A DNA stretch of 44,207 nucleotides, taken from positions 1 through 44,207 of the forward strand of contig CADBCS010000021.1 of assembly GCA_902793195.1 (NCBI GenBank), read 5' to 3'. The notes beneath the pieces were generated by a model. The model saw only the letters and a list, made by a program, of their open reading frames with translations, was not told the DNA's origin and did not search any database. Numbering within the stretch: position 1 is the first letter of the stretch; each line of letters opens with the position of its first letter. Positions 23,054-33,200 of this stretch are shown here, one piece after another. This DNA is from an uncultured Coriobacteriaceae bacterium. GTDB lineage: Bacteria; Actinomycetota; Coriobacteriia; Coriobacteriales; Atopobiaceae. The position numbers and the translations under genes were made by a program.

Positions 23054-26000
23054 ATGGAGGCAGACCATAAGGAGACTGGTCTCGAGCGGCGCTTTACCCC
23101 ACTCGCCGTCTGGGCCTTCTCGATAGGCACCAGCATCGGCTGGGGCTCCTTTATTGTTACGTGCAACACGTACCTGCAGAAGTCGGGCATCCTGGGGACG
23201 GTCTTCGGCCTACTGGTTGGCATGGCGGTAGTCCTCGTGATTACCTGGAACCTGCAGGCCATGATTCTGAAGTCCCCCGATGCCGGCGGAATATATACCT
23301 TCGAGAAGCGGATTGGCGGCAGGGACCTCGGGTTTCTTGCGTTCTGGTTCGTCTTGCTCACATACATGGCAATACTTTGGGCAAACATGACCTCGCTTCC
23401 GCTCTTTGCCCGATTCTTCCTAGGTGACACCTTCCGGTTCGGTTTCCATTACCAGATTTTCGGCTACGAGGTATGGTTTGGCGAGGTGTTGCTCTCTGCC
23501 TGTTCCGCCGCGCTCATTGGCCTCCTGTGCGCCAAGAGTGCTCGCCTTCCCAACAGAATAATGGTCGTCGCGGCCCTTGCCTTTGCGGTCTGCTTTACGG
23601 CGTGTGCCGTTATCGTGCTGTTCCGGCACGAGAGCGCCTTTAGCTTCTCTCCGTTCTACACGGAGGGCTCGAGTGCCTTTGTCCAGATCGTGCGTATTGC
23701 GGCAATATCGCCGTGGGCCTTTATTGGCTTCGAGAACGTCTCGCACTTCTCGGAGGAGTACGCGTTCCCCATCAAGAGGATTCGCGGCATCCTGGTCTGC
23801 TCCGTGGTGGCCACCACGCTGTTTTATCTGCTCGTCTCCGCACTGTCCATCTCGGCGTACCCGCCAGAGTACGAGAGCTGGCTGGCCTACATTCAGGACA
23901 TGGGCAACCTGAGCGGCATCAAGGCGGTGCCGGCGTTCTATGTTGCGCAGCACTATCTGGGCGACGCCGGGGTCGCAGCGCTTATGCTGGCGCTCTTTGG
24001 CGTGATACTAACCAGCCTCATAGGCAACATGCTTGCGCTGAGCCGGCTGCTGTATGCGGCGGGGCGGGAGGGCGAGGCCCCGCATGCCCTCTCGCGGTTG
24101 AGCGATCGCGGGATACCCGTGAATGCCATTATCGCCATCGTTGCAATCTCGGTAATCGTCCCGTTCTTGGGGAGGACGGCAATCGGGTGGATCGTGGACG
24201 TGACGACGCTTTGCGCGACCATCGTCTACGGGCTTATCTCCCACGCCGTATGGGTATGCTCCAAGCGGGACGGCGATCGTGTGGGTACGCGTACCGGCAT
24301 TGCGGGCATAGTCCTGATGACCTGCTTCGCACTGCTCCTGCTCGTTCCGGGCCTGCTGCCGTTCGACGCAATGGCGACCGAGTCCTACTTCCTGTTTATC
24401 GTTTGGGCGCTGCTCGGGCTCGCTTACTTTAGGCAGCTGCGACGCAAGCGGAGCCGAGATTACGGGAGAAGTGCCATAGTTTGGATTGCGCTCCTCGTGC
24501 TGGTGCTGTTTGCCTCCGAGATGTGGGTTTCCCGAGCGACCGAGCACGCGGCAAACCAGGCTGTCGAGCACATTTATCAGTATCATCAGGACCATCCGGA
24601 ACATGACACAAGCGATGACGCGGTCCGCCATCGGGAGGAGTATCTTCAAGAACAGGCGGGGCAGATTAGCCACACCAACACCATGTACTCGGCAATGTCG
24701 CTGGGAATGTTTCTGCTCTCCCTCGTAATTATGGTAGATGGGCTTCGGGAGAACCGCGAGCTCGGGCAGCAGCTCTCTGTCGCCGAGCGCGAGGCGCAGG
24801 CTGCCAAGGAGATCGCGGAGCTCAAGGAATCCATCAATTCACTGTTCGACAACATGCCGCTCATGAGCTATTCGAAGGACGCCGAGACCGGGGCGTATGT
24901 CGTCTGCAATCAGGCGTTTGCGGAGTACGCGTGCAAGAAGACTCCCGAGGAGGTCGTGGGCCTTACGGACTACGAAATATTTGGGCCAGAGGTTGCCAAG
25001 CATTTCGTGCAGGACGATCATAAGGCATTTGCGATGGACACGTCCCTCGTGTTCTTCGAGGAGGTCGCAGACGCCGCGGGCAGACCGCGGAGCTTCCAGA
25101 CGACGAAGCTCAAGTTCTACGACGCGAACGGCCGCCTGTGCATCCTTGGCATGTCGGTGGACATTACGGAGATGGAGAAAGCCAAGCGGGAGAGCGAACG
25201 GTATTTGGCCGCGTATCAGGAGGCCCTCTCGAACAGCACGATTTACGAGAGCATCGTCGACTCCTTGGCCGGGGATTACTTCAACCTCTTCTACGTGGAC
25301 TTGGAGACCGATGCCTACATAGAGTATGGGTCGCGGACCGAGGCTTCGGACCGAATGGTGGAGACCAGGGGGACCGACTTCTTTGCCGTTGCTCGACAGA
25401 ATGCCAAGAGCTACCTCTACGAGGAGGACCAAGACGATTTCATTGCTACCATGCACAAGGAGAGAATGCGGGACGAGATACGCACCCACGGAACCTTCAT
25501 CATGCAGTACCGACTGATGATCGACGGCACGCCCACGTACGTCAACCTAAAGGCGACCACGATAGCTGGCAACGAGCGTTTTATGATCGTGGGCGTGAAC
25601 AACATAGACGCGCAGGTACGGGAGCGCGCGGCGGCGCGCAAGGCGAGCGAGGAGCGCGACGTGTTCGCCCGCCTGAGCGCCCTCAACGGCAACATGATGG
25701 TCCTCTACTTCGTGAACCCCCAGAACGACCACTACACGGAGTACAGCGCCACGAGCGAGTTCGAGGGGCTGGGCATATCCAAGCATGGAGACGACTTCTT
25801 TGCCGAGACGCTCGTGAACAGCCGTCGTGTGGTGCATCCGGAGGACCAGGAGCTGTTCCAAGCGCGCATTACGAAGGAAAATGTTATGCGCGTCATCGAG
25901 CAGGATGGCGTGTTTATGCTGGACTACCGCCTGGTTGGCGGCGCACTTCCCACCTACGTGAGGTTTAAGGCGGCGCAGATTGTGGAGCACGGCAGGCCGA

Positions 26001-26566
26001 TGCTCATCGTCGGCGTGCTCGACGAGGACGCGCAGGTGCGCCGTGAGCAGGAGTTTGCGCGTAGCCTCTCGGTGGCGCAACGGCGGGCGACGCGGGACAG
26101 CCTTACCGGAGTGAGGAACAAGCACGCGTACGCGGATGTGGAACGGGACCTCGACGATCTGATTGAAGAGACCGAGGATCCCGCATTCGCGATCGTGGTC
26201 TGCGACGTCAACGACTTAAAGTGGGTCAACGACACGCAGGGGCACAAGGCCGGCGATCAGTACATCCGCGATGCCTGCGCCGTTATCTGCGACGCCTTCA
26301 AGCACAGCCCTGTGTTCAGGATTGGCGGAGACGAGTTCGCGGTCATCTGCCGTGGCCACGACTACGACCACCTCGACGAGCTTGTGGCGGAAATCGAGGA
26401 GCACAACGCGCACAGCAAAGACGTTGGCGGGATTCAGATTGCCTATGGCGCGGCGCGGTTCGACGCCGATGAGTCGGCAGAGGTCGTCTTTGATCGGGCG
26501 GATCGTTATATGTACAAGCATAAGGCGCAGATGAAGGGCACCGACGAACTGGGTGCCCGTGCCTAG
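23054..26566 (+). CDS. APC-type amino-acid permease fused to three PAS-like modules and a GGDEF domain
   Basis: A 1170-residue chimera. Residues 1 to about 492 are an APC-superfamily permease (IGTSIGWGSFIVTCNTYLQK near the start, SPDAGGIYTFEKRIGG, SPWAFIGFENVSHFSEEY, ISALSRLLYAAGREG-like LALSRLLYAAGREGEAPHAL). A His/Glu-rich loop follows at about 495-543, then one more helix at 547-563 and a short coiled coil. PAS-like modules lie at about 594-705 (NMPLMSYSKDAETGAYVVCN), 731-850 (YFNLFYVDLETDAYIEYGSR) and 871-987 (MMVLYFVNPQNDHYTEYSAT). The GGDEF domain follows, with DSLTGVRNKHAY at 1015 and RIGGDEF ending at 1095. The active-site motif is intact; the RxxD feedback-inhibition site that normally lies just before it is not present. 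The likely role is to couple amino-acid binding or transport to cyclic-di-GMP synthesis at the membrane (inference). GAAAGGGC precedes the ATG. Confidence 0.88.
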   Translation: MEADHKETGLERRFTPLAVWAFSIGTSIGWGSFIVTCNTYLQKSGILGTVFGLLVGMAVVLVITWNLQAMILKSPDAGGIYTFEKRIGGRDLGFLAFWFVLLTYMAILWANMTSLPLFARFFLGDTFRFGFHYQIFGYEVWFGEVLLSACSAALIGLLCAKSARLPNRIMVVAALAFAVCFTACAVIVLFRHESAFSFSPFYTEGSSAFVQIVRIAAISPWAFIGFENVSHFSEEYAFPIKRIRGILVCSVVATTLFYLLVSALSISAYPPEYESWLAYIQDMGNLSGIKAVPAFYVAQHYLGDAGVAALMLALFGVILTSLIGNMLALSRLLYAAGREGEAPHALSRLSDRGIPVNAIIAIVAISVIVPFLGRTAIGWIVDVTTLCATIVYGLISHAVWVCSKRDGDRVGTRTGIAGIVLMTCFALLLLVPGLLPFDAMATESYFLFIVWALLGLAYFRQLRRKRSRDYGRSAIVWIALLVLVLFASEMWVSRATEHAANQAVEHIYQYHQDHPEHDTSDDAVRHREEYLQEQAGQISHTNTMYSAMSLGMFLLSLVIMVDGLRENRELGQQLSVAEREAQAAKEIAELKESINSLFDNMPLMSYSKDAETGAYVVCNQAFAEYACKKTPEEVVGLTDYEIFGPEVAKHFVQDDHKAFAMDTSLVFFEEVADAAGRPRSFQTTKLKFYDANGRLCILGMSVDITEMEKAKRESERYLAAYQEALSNSTIYESIVDSLAGDYFNLFYVDLETDAYIEYGSRTEASDRMVETRGTDFFAVARQNAKSYLYEEDQDDFIATMHKERMRDEIRTHGTFIMQYRLMIDGTPTYVNLKATTIAGNERFMIVGVNNIDAQVRERAAARKASEERDVFARLSALNGNMMVLYFVNPQNDHYTEYSATSEFEGLGISKHGDDFFAETLVNSRRVVHPEDQELFQARITKENVMRVIEQDGVFMLDYRLVGGALPTYVRFKAAQIVEHGRPMLIVGVLDEDAQVRREQEFARSLSVAQRRATRDSLTGVRNKHAYADVERDLDDLIEETEDPAFAIVVCDVNDLKWVNDTQGHKAGDQYIRDACAVICDAFKHSPVFRIGGDEFAVICRGHDYDHLDELVAEIEEHNAHSKDVGGIQIAYGAARFDADESAEVVFDRADRYMYKHKAQMKGTDELGARA

Positions 26567-26640
26567 CCGTTGACGAATTGACCGCCGTGAGACAACCGCA
26601 TGCGCGTGCCCCCTTGTCCGCCGGCGTGGCGGCCGCCCGG

Positions 26641-26880
26641 CGCGCACGATTTCTGCCCCAAATAGGTCCCTACCGCGTATTTGGAAGAAGCTCGGGACGG
26701 CGCGTACGATTTCCGTCCAAAACGGGCCCCACCGCGTACGATTTCGGCCGATTATCGTGCACGGTAGGGGCCGTTTTTGTCACAGAATCGTACGCGGTGG
26801 CGGGCGACGTGGCGCAGATCGTGCGCGGTAGGGGCCGATTTTGTCAGCAAATCGTACGTGGTGGGCCGTCCCCTTGCGGC
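26641..26880. repeat. Intergenic palindromic repeat, copy D (most symmetrical)
   Basis: Two rightward half-units (26641-26680 and 26701-26744), centre CGGCCGATTATCG (GGCC at 26746-26749), two leftward half-units (to about 26801 and 26862), then the shared right flank GTGGGCCGTCCCCTTGCGG. Spacers CTCGGGACGG (left) and GGCGGGCGACGTGGC (right) separate the units. It lies 75 bases past the permease-GGDEF stop and before the pilus promoter. A CTGGG...CCCAG hairpin at about 26880-26900 follows. Confidence 0.85.
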
Positions 26881-26979
26881 TGGGCCCTTTTCCCAGGGAG
26901 GCCGATTCCTTGGGCAAAGTGCTCCGTCTGACAAATTCCCATACGACGAAACGGTCCGGCCATGATATCATCGTATAAA

Positions 26980-27008
26980 TTGCTTTCAAATATATTACGT
27001 ATTGTAAT
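26980..27008 (+). promoter_or_regulatory. Promoter of the pilus operon with overlapping palindrome
   Basis: TTGCTT (26980-26985) and TGTAAT (27003-27008) with a 17-base spacer. An inverted repeat ATATTAC/GTAATAT (26992-26998 and 27004-27010) covers the -10 box and could be an operator. The surrounding 80 bases are strikingly A+T rich for this genome. The first gene begins at 27050 after GGGGGA. Confidence 0.6.
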
Positions 27009-27049
27009 ATTTGCGCTTAACAATACCGTGCAAGACGGGGGACATATCG

Positions 27050-28315
27050 ATGGCACCACGTACGCGCAGCACCTGCGCGTCGAAACGAACCAGTTCCACG
27101 ACAACCCGCCTCAGCTGCTGGGTTGCGCTCGTGCTCGTTGTGGGCATGGCGGTGGCTTGGTGTGTGCCAATACGCACGGCATGTGCGGAGGAAGCCGTTC
27201 AAAAGCGCACCGTCCCCGTCCCATCCAAGAGCGTGAGCACCGCTGGCTCATCCTCCGCCGACGGCTTGTCGGCGCAGGCCTGTGCCGGAGTGGGGGATGT
27301 GGTGTCCTATCGCCTGGCGGCGACCCTTCCGGAGGACCTGGCCACGTACAAGTCCTACAGCCTGTGGTTCAACGACCAGATGGACGACGGTCTGTCGTAC
27401 GTCGAGAACAGCGTGCATGCGCGTGTGTTACACAAGGACGACAAGTCCGAGGACATCAACCTGTCCATCACCATAAGCGGGCAGACCATGCGCGTGGGAT
27501 CACAAGACGTGCTGGCGGTTGCCCCCGGCCTCTCGCCGACCGACGTAATCGTTGTGGAGTACGACTGCACGGTGGGCGCCAACGCGGTGTGCGGGCTTGG
27601 TGTGGGAAACGCCAACACGGTCACGCTCCAGTACAGCAGCAGCCCCACGCAGGAGGGTCTGGCAGAGCACACCATCAAGCCGAGCGCCAAGGTGTACGCC
27701 TTCCAGATCAATCTACACAAGATCGCAAAGGACAATGGCGCGGACCTGGCGGGTGCGCGCTTTGTTGTTAAGAACGCGCAGGGCATGTATCGCACCAAAA
27801 CGGGCTCGTGGGCAACGGATCAGGCGGAAGCTCAGGTGGTGTCTACGGACGAGAGTGGCGTCGCTGGTTTTGCCGGGCTGGGCGAGGGAACGTACACCCT
27901 CGTGGAGACCACGGCCCCCACTGGCTACAGCCTCCTCACCCAGCCGGTCGTCGTGACGCTTGCGGCCTCTAACATCCAAACGGACGAACGTACCCTCACG
28001 GCATCGGCCTCGGGGGGCGACGCGAAGGTCGTCTCGGTGGATGCGGGGACGGGCGTTGCGACGGTGCAGGTGGAAGATCCCAAGTCCGACTCGTCGAACG
28101 GCTCGAACACGTCTAATACCACGACGACCAGAAATCCAACGACGAGCAACAGCGGCACAACGACGTCTACGACCACCACGGGAGCATCGGGCTCGTCGCT
28201 GGCGACTACGGCAGACGAGCTGCCCGCATGGGGTGGGATGCTGGTCGTGGCTGTGGTGCTGGTGGCCGTGGGCGTGGCGGGCAAATGGCAGCGGGCACGA
28301 CCAGACGACGTATAG
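27050..28315 (+). CDS. Pilus-operon surface protein 1 (SpaA-like), atypical LPAWG sorting signal
   Basis: 421 residues. Signal peptide (SCWVALVLVVGMAVAWCVPI, cleaved near CAEEA), an isopeptide-type domain at about 75-220 (VGDVVSYRLAATLPEDLATY, SLWFNDQMDDGLSYVEN), a Cna-B/SpaA-like domain at about 225-320 (AFQINLHKIAKDNGADLAGA, GEGTYTLVETTAPTGYSLL, with the E-box VETTAPTGY), a Ser/Thr-rich linker, then LPAWG at 391-395, a hydrophobic helix and a basic tail. The sorting motif has Trp where Thr is expected, so normal sortase cleavage between Thr and Gly is in doubt. I chose ATG 27050 (GGGGGA seven bases upstream) over the longer frame from 27011. It is the first gene of the pilus operon, probably a minor or basal pilin. 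Confidence 0.82.
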   Translation: MAPRTRSTCASKRTSSTTTRLSCWVALVLVVGMAVAWCVPIRTACAEEAVQKRTVPVPSKSVSTAGSSSADGLSAQACAGVGDVVSYRLAATLPEDLATYKSYSLWFNDQMDDGLSYVENSVHARVLHKDDKSEDINLSITISGQTMRVGSQDVLAVAPGLSPTDVIVVEYDCTVGANAVCGLGVGNANTVTLQYSSSPTQEGLAEHTIKPSAKVYAFQINLHKIAKDNGADLAGARFVVKNAQGMYRTKTGSWATDQAEAQVVSTDESGVAGFAGLGEGTYTLVETTAPTGYSLLTQPVVVTLAASNIQTDERTLTASASGGDAKVVSVDAGTGVATVQVEDPKSDSSNGSNTSNTTTTRNPTTSNSGTTTSTTTTGASGSSLATTADELPAWGGMLVVAVVLVAVGVAGKWQRARPDDV

Positions 28316-28376
28316 CGTGGCGGCAAGAGTTGGGAATTGCGGGCTTAAGGCCCGAGAGCGTGAAAGGAAGAACGGC

Positions 28377-30224
28377 ATGAGGCGAACAAGGAAGATCGTG
28401 GCAAGTCTGGTGGCGAGCGCCGTCCTCGCGACAACGCTTGCGGTAGGTGGTACGGCTCCCAACACGGCGTGGGCTGCAGGGGAGAACGGCACGGGCAAAG
28501 GCGTCGTCACCATTGCGCGCTCGGAAGGCAATACTGCCACAGGCTACGAGGCGATAAAGATCTTCTCGGCAGACGTGACCAACACGGGGATAGATACCGA
28601 ACCGAAGTGCGTGGCCGAGGGACTCACCTGGGCAAGCGATAGGGTTAAGACGGCGGTGCTCGCAGCCATCCAGGAATACTGCACGGCGCACAGCATTACA
28701 TATAACGCCACGACGTACGAAGACCCGCAGAATGCCGCCGACTTTATGGTCACGTACATCAACGGATCGGATTACAAGGCCATCGTTACGCCCGATTCCT
28801 TTGCAAACGTGCTGGCCAACAAGTTGGCGGGAGCGGTAATAGAGGACCACACGGTCACCGCAGAGCAGCTTTCTGCCGGTGTGCAAAAAGAGCTGACCGA
28901 GGGCTACTACCTCGTGATCTCGACACCTACAGAGCTCGGGACCGCGACTTCGGCCTCTGCCACCTCACCTATCCTCATGCTGCTCGCCCAAGGACAAAAC
29001 CTGACCATTACCGAGAAGGTCACCGTGCCCACGATCAAGAAGACGGTCGTCGAGGACTCTAGTCCAGAGGTCGAGACAAGCTTTGCCGACGCGCAGGTTG
29101 GGCAAGAGTTGCAGTTCACCCTTACGGGCACCGTAGCGGGAAACGTCGCGGGCTTTGAGCACTATCTCTACAAGTTCACCGACGTCTTGCCTAAGGGCAT
29201 GGACCTCAAGAAAGCCGGTACGAACGTTGCCATAACTGACGTCGTCGTGAAGGTTGACAACACGAAGAGCACCACGAACACGAAGGCAACCTACACGATA
29301 ACCGAAGGCTATACGGTGGACTATGTGACGAACAGCCCGGCCGGCACCAAGACGCTCACTGTGGAATTTGCGGACCTTAAGGTGTCAACCGTAAAGGGAA
29401 AGACGAGTGCGGATGCGCAGGCAACAACCGTGCCCATCGACAGCTCGTCCGTGGTTACGGTCACCTACACCGCCAAGTTAAATGCCGAAGCGGTTACGGG
29501 CCTGACGCATGGCAACGAGAACTCCGCGACGCTCACCTACTACACGTATCCCAACCGTGAAGATGAGGGTACGACCACGCCTGCGATCGCAAAGGTGTAC
29601 GAGTTCGCCCTCAAGCTCAAGAAGGTCGACAAGAGCCACGAGCTCGACGCCAATGCGAGCACCAACACCAATCTCGCGGGCGCCAAGTTCACCATCCAGG
29701 CCACCGCGACCGATGAGGGTACTGCCAACAACGGCAAGTACCTCAAGACCGACGGAACGTTTGGTGTTACCACACAGCCGGCCGCAACCGACACCAACTA
29801 CGTCTTTACCACGGGCTCCGATGGCAGCTTTACCGTCAAGGGCATCGATGCAGGCACATACGTCCTGCATGAGGTGACGCCTCCCACCGACTACAAGGCG
29901 CTGGCTGCCGATCTGACGCTCACGCTGACGGTCAACAAGGACAGTTCGACGCTGGAGCCCGCAAGTGTGTCGACCACCCTGAGTGGTGGCGAAGGCGATG
30001 GCGTAAACACCACCCAGGATCAGACGGCCCCGCCCAACAAGGGTACCCGCGCCAGCTACGACGCCTCCACGGGTACGGTCACCGTTATTGCCACCAATCA
30101 GAAGCAGGAGCAGCTGCCCGTTACCGGTCTTCCCGGCATCACGATGGTCTATGTGGTTGGCGGTGTGATTCTGGTGGCGTCGCTGGCCGTTATCGTGCGG
30201 CGTCGCGTGACCGAGAAGGAGTAA
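28377..30224 (+). CDS. Major pilin-like isopeptide-forming fimbrial protein with LPVTG
   Basis: 615 residues. Signal peptide to about 34 (VASAVLATTLAVGGTAPNTA, WAAGE). A first domain (YEAIKIFSADVTNTGI) is followed by a D2-type isopeptide domain at about 235-400 (VGQELQFTLTGTVAGNVAGF, YKFTDVLPKGMDLK), a conserved VYEFALKLKKVDKSHELD that sits where pilins carry the lysine used for polymerisation, and a Cna-B-like domain with E-box TYVLHEVTPPTDY. The cell-wall sorting signal is LPVTG at 580-584 plus a helix and RRRVTEKE. This is the full layout of a gram-positive backbone pilin. AAGGA precedes ATG 28377. It starts 61 bases after gene 1 and ends 36 bases before the giant adhesin, so it is in the same operon. 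Confidence 0.88.
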   Translation: MRRTRKIVASLVASAVLATTLAVGGTAPNTAWAAGENGTGKGVVTIARSEGNTATGYEAIKIFSADVTNTGIDTEPKCVAEGLTWASDRVKTAVLAAIQEYCTAHSITYNATTYEDPQNAADFMVTYINGSDYKAIVTPDSFANVLANKLAGAVIEDHTVTAEQLSAGVQKELTEGYYLVISTPTELGTATSASATSPILMLLAQGQNLTITEKVTVPTIKKTVVEDSSPEVETSFADAQVGQELQFTLTGTVAGNVAGFEHYLYKFTDVLPKGMDLKKAGTNVAITDVVVKVDNTKSTTNTKATYTITEGYTVDYVTNSPAGTKTLTVEFADLKVSTVKGKTSADAQATTVPIDSSSVVTVTYTAKLNAEAVTGLTHGNENSATLTYYTYPNREDEGTTTPAIAKVYEFALKLKKVDKSHELDANASTNTNLAGAKFTIQATATDEGTANNGKYLKTDGTFGVTTQPAATDTNYVFTTGSDGSFTVKGIDAGTYVLHEVTPPTDYKALAADLTLTLTVNKDSSTLEPASVSTTLSGGEGDGVNTTQDQTAPPNKGTRASYDASTGTVTVIATNQKQEQLPVTGLPGITMVYVVGGVILVASLAVIVRRRVTEKE

Positions 30225-30260
30225 GAGAAGGCCGACATTCGAGCGACCGAGGAAACGCCC

Positions 30261-33200
30261 ATGGATTTTTGGAAGCTGCCAACACCTGTGCGAGTCGTGC
30301 TTGCGGGCATGCTCTCCCTGCTGCTTGTGCTCAGTGGGGTGAGCGTGCAGGCGCTTGCCGAGGCCGTCGATGAGGTGGCAACGGATCCTGTCACAACCAT
30401 GGACCAGCCTGAGCAGGATGCGGACGGCATGGGCGACGACGAGGTCAACGTGGACGACGTTCCAACTGGCAACACCCAGGAAGGTGATGCCAGCGGCGAG
30501 GATGACACAACGAACAGTGCGCCGGACATCGAGCAAGCCGGGGACACAGTGCGTGAGCCCCAGCGGTGGAACATCGTGCTGGACGCGAACGGCGGCGCCT
30601 TGCGACGCGAGGCCACGGCAAAGGACGTCACGGTCGAGTCGCTCGAGAACGGCGACCCCGTTGCGCTGCCAAACGTGTACGAGCGCGAGGGGTATGTGCT
30701 TACCGGGTGGTCCACGGTGGCCGATCCGGCAGCTTGGCGCAAGGCACGCGAGGAGCTGGAGGCGCAGAGCCCCGACGCACCCGAGCCCGAGGACACGCCC
30801 TTGGCGGTTCCGGCGGGTGCGAGCCTGTACAACCTCTCCTTTGGGTACGTGGTTCTGGACGATGGCGCCATGCGCCAGGTGAGCGACGTTGCCCGCGCAC
30901 AGGGCTACGACGAGGAGGGTCGCGAGGTGCGTACCTGCGACCTGCGCGGTCGCGTGCGCGATGGAAGCCTCACGCTCTACGCCCAGTGGAAGAAGGACGA
31001 GCCGGACGCGAAGGAGTCGGCAGAGGAGGTCTCGCCCGAGGAGACAGCCAACTCCACCGGCACAGAGGGCTCGACAGCCGACAATACTTCCGGGCGGGAG
31101 TCTGGCCAACAGAGTGGGCAGACGGCGCGCGAAACGACTCCCAGCCAGCCCGCCCAGCAGAGCCCGGCATCGCCGAAGGAGGACACGGGTGGCATCGACC
31201 CCAACGCGGAGCTGCCTGCAAGTGCCGAGCCCGTGGCCGCCTCGCCTACCGGCATCGATGCGCTTCTGGCCGACCCCGAGGTTGTTCTGGACTCCTCCGC
31301 TGGCGACCCGCAGGCCGCGTCCGTGCTGGACAAGGCCGAGCAGAACTCACGTGTGCGCAACCTGCTGGCAAACCCCCTGCAAACGCGCGCGACCTCCTCC
31401 ACGGCTGCACCTGCGTTCGGTACGTTCTCGCTCAAGGCGCAGTCGATCGGAAACGTTACGGAAGTGCGTGCGCCTCCGGGGCAAGTCAAGGATGGTACCA
31501 CCGTAGAGCAATTCTCACTTTCGTGGAACACGCACGACACGGAAGGCGCCGATGACCATATTGCCTCAAACCTCCACTTGGAGCCCTCCGACGACAACTC
31601 GCTCAACATGCAGGCGCATCTGCAGTTTGCCCTCTCGGGCGAGAAGAACTATCCGGCGGGCTCCATCCAAATGGTCGTTCCCGCGCAGATGATCACGAAC
31701 CGCGAGGGGCAGCTCGTTGGCTCCATGACCTTTGGCGTCCCCGAGGAGCCGGACACTTCGCAGTCCTTTGCGTACCGGTTGGTCACGCCAACAGATGGCT
31801 CTGCTCCGTACTACGTAATTACCAACACGCGCACGCTGCAGTCGGCCACCACCGGCGTTATCCAGTTCTCCATCCATGGCATCGTCCCGCACGAGATGAG
31901 AAGCGGTGCCATCAGCCCCGACTTGCAGGCCGAGCTCACGCTCACCACCGCCCGCGGAAACGACATTGTGGTGGGAACCGACCCCATTACGGCACAGGTC
32001 GTCACGTCCGAGCAGATTGACAACGCCTACAAGAACGGCGGCAGGGTCGTGGATGCGGCAGACGCGGAAGACGTGATTCAGGAAGCGTTGAACGAGCTTC
32101 CCGGTGGTGCGGATGACTATGTGCTCGTGCGCTGGAACACCTACGCAAACGTAAAGGGCAACCAAGCCTTCGAGTTTTCAATGCAGGACAGGATTGGCGC
32201 CATTAAGGTCAACGGCACCCCGGTTTCCAACGAGGGCAGCGTGGTATTGGGCACCTCCACCGCGGCTGCCGCCAACCCCGGCACCACCTACAACAAGACC
32301 GTGCTCCCCAACAAGTCCTATCTGGAAGCCGGCGAGTCTCGCTACGAGAACGTGTGGACCGCCTACCCAAAGAGCCTGTTTAAAGATGAGACGGACTACG
32401 AGATTACCAACGACGTAACCTGGACCGTAACGCCCACCGACAATCCCGAAAGCGCCACCCACAAGGACGCAGAGGCCAGAATTTTCTACCGCAACCCGGC
32501 GCCGGTGGAGTTCGTCCCAACTCCGGGGCACTATCACATCGAGAAGGAGACCCTCGAGCCGCATCGCTACGTGACCTCCAGCAACACCGCGCTCACCGAC
32601 CTCAGGGGCTTGGGCACGGGTGCGAACGCCATCGCTCCCAAGGACACCACCATCGGCTTTACCGTAACCGCCTACGGCGAGATTATGGAGAGGACCCTGG
32701 CCGAGGACGCGAGCTTCGCAAACGTAACGGATCCCGCCACCGACCCCAACCTACACCAGCGCTTCGTGACCATGGAGGCCACAGACGACGCCATCTACCT
32801 CAACGGAAACTACGGCAGCGAGCTGACGTCTGCCGACTACTACATCTCGCGCGTGCACCTGCACGATCCGAGCGTGTACACCTATGGGCACAGGGGTGGC
32901 GACGTCAACAAGGAGTGGGAGTACATTCGCAACTACGAGGCGGCCCCGTTGCCCAACGTGGTGCTGTGGGGCCTCTCCGAGAGTGCGGGTGGCACCGCTC
33001 AAACCTGGACCAAGCTCGCAACCGTAACGTACGACGAGCATAACGTCCATCACGTAACGGCTGTAGCATATGGCGTTACCGCCAATGGCCTCAACGTGAA
33101 CATCGACAAGAGCCTGGGCATCACCCGCGTAAAGATGGCTGCCTCCTCAAAGACCTACGACGCCATGCGGTTGCAGTACAACCCCTACGTTACGCTGCGT

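Noticed and set aside
26641..26862. CRISPR-like look of regularly spaced similar units
   Set aside because: Units are mirrored around a centre, the between-unit sequence is itself conserved, and no cas genes are near.
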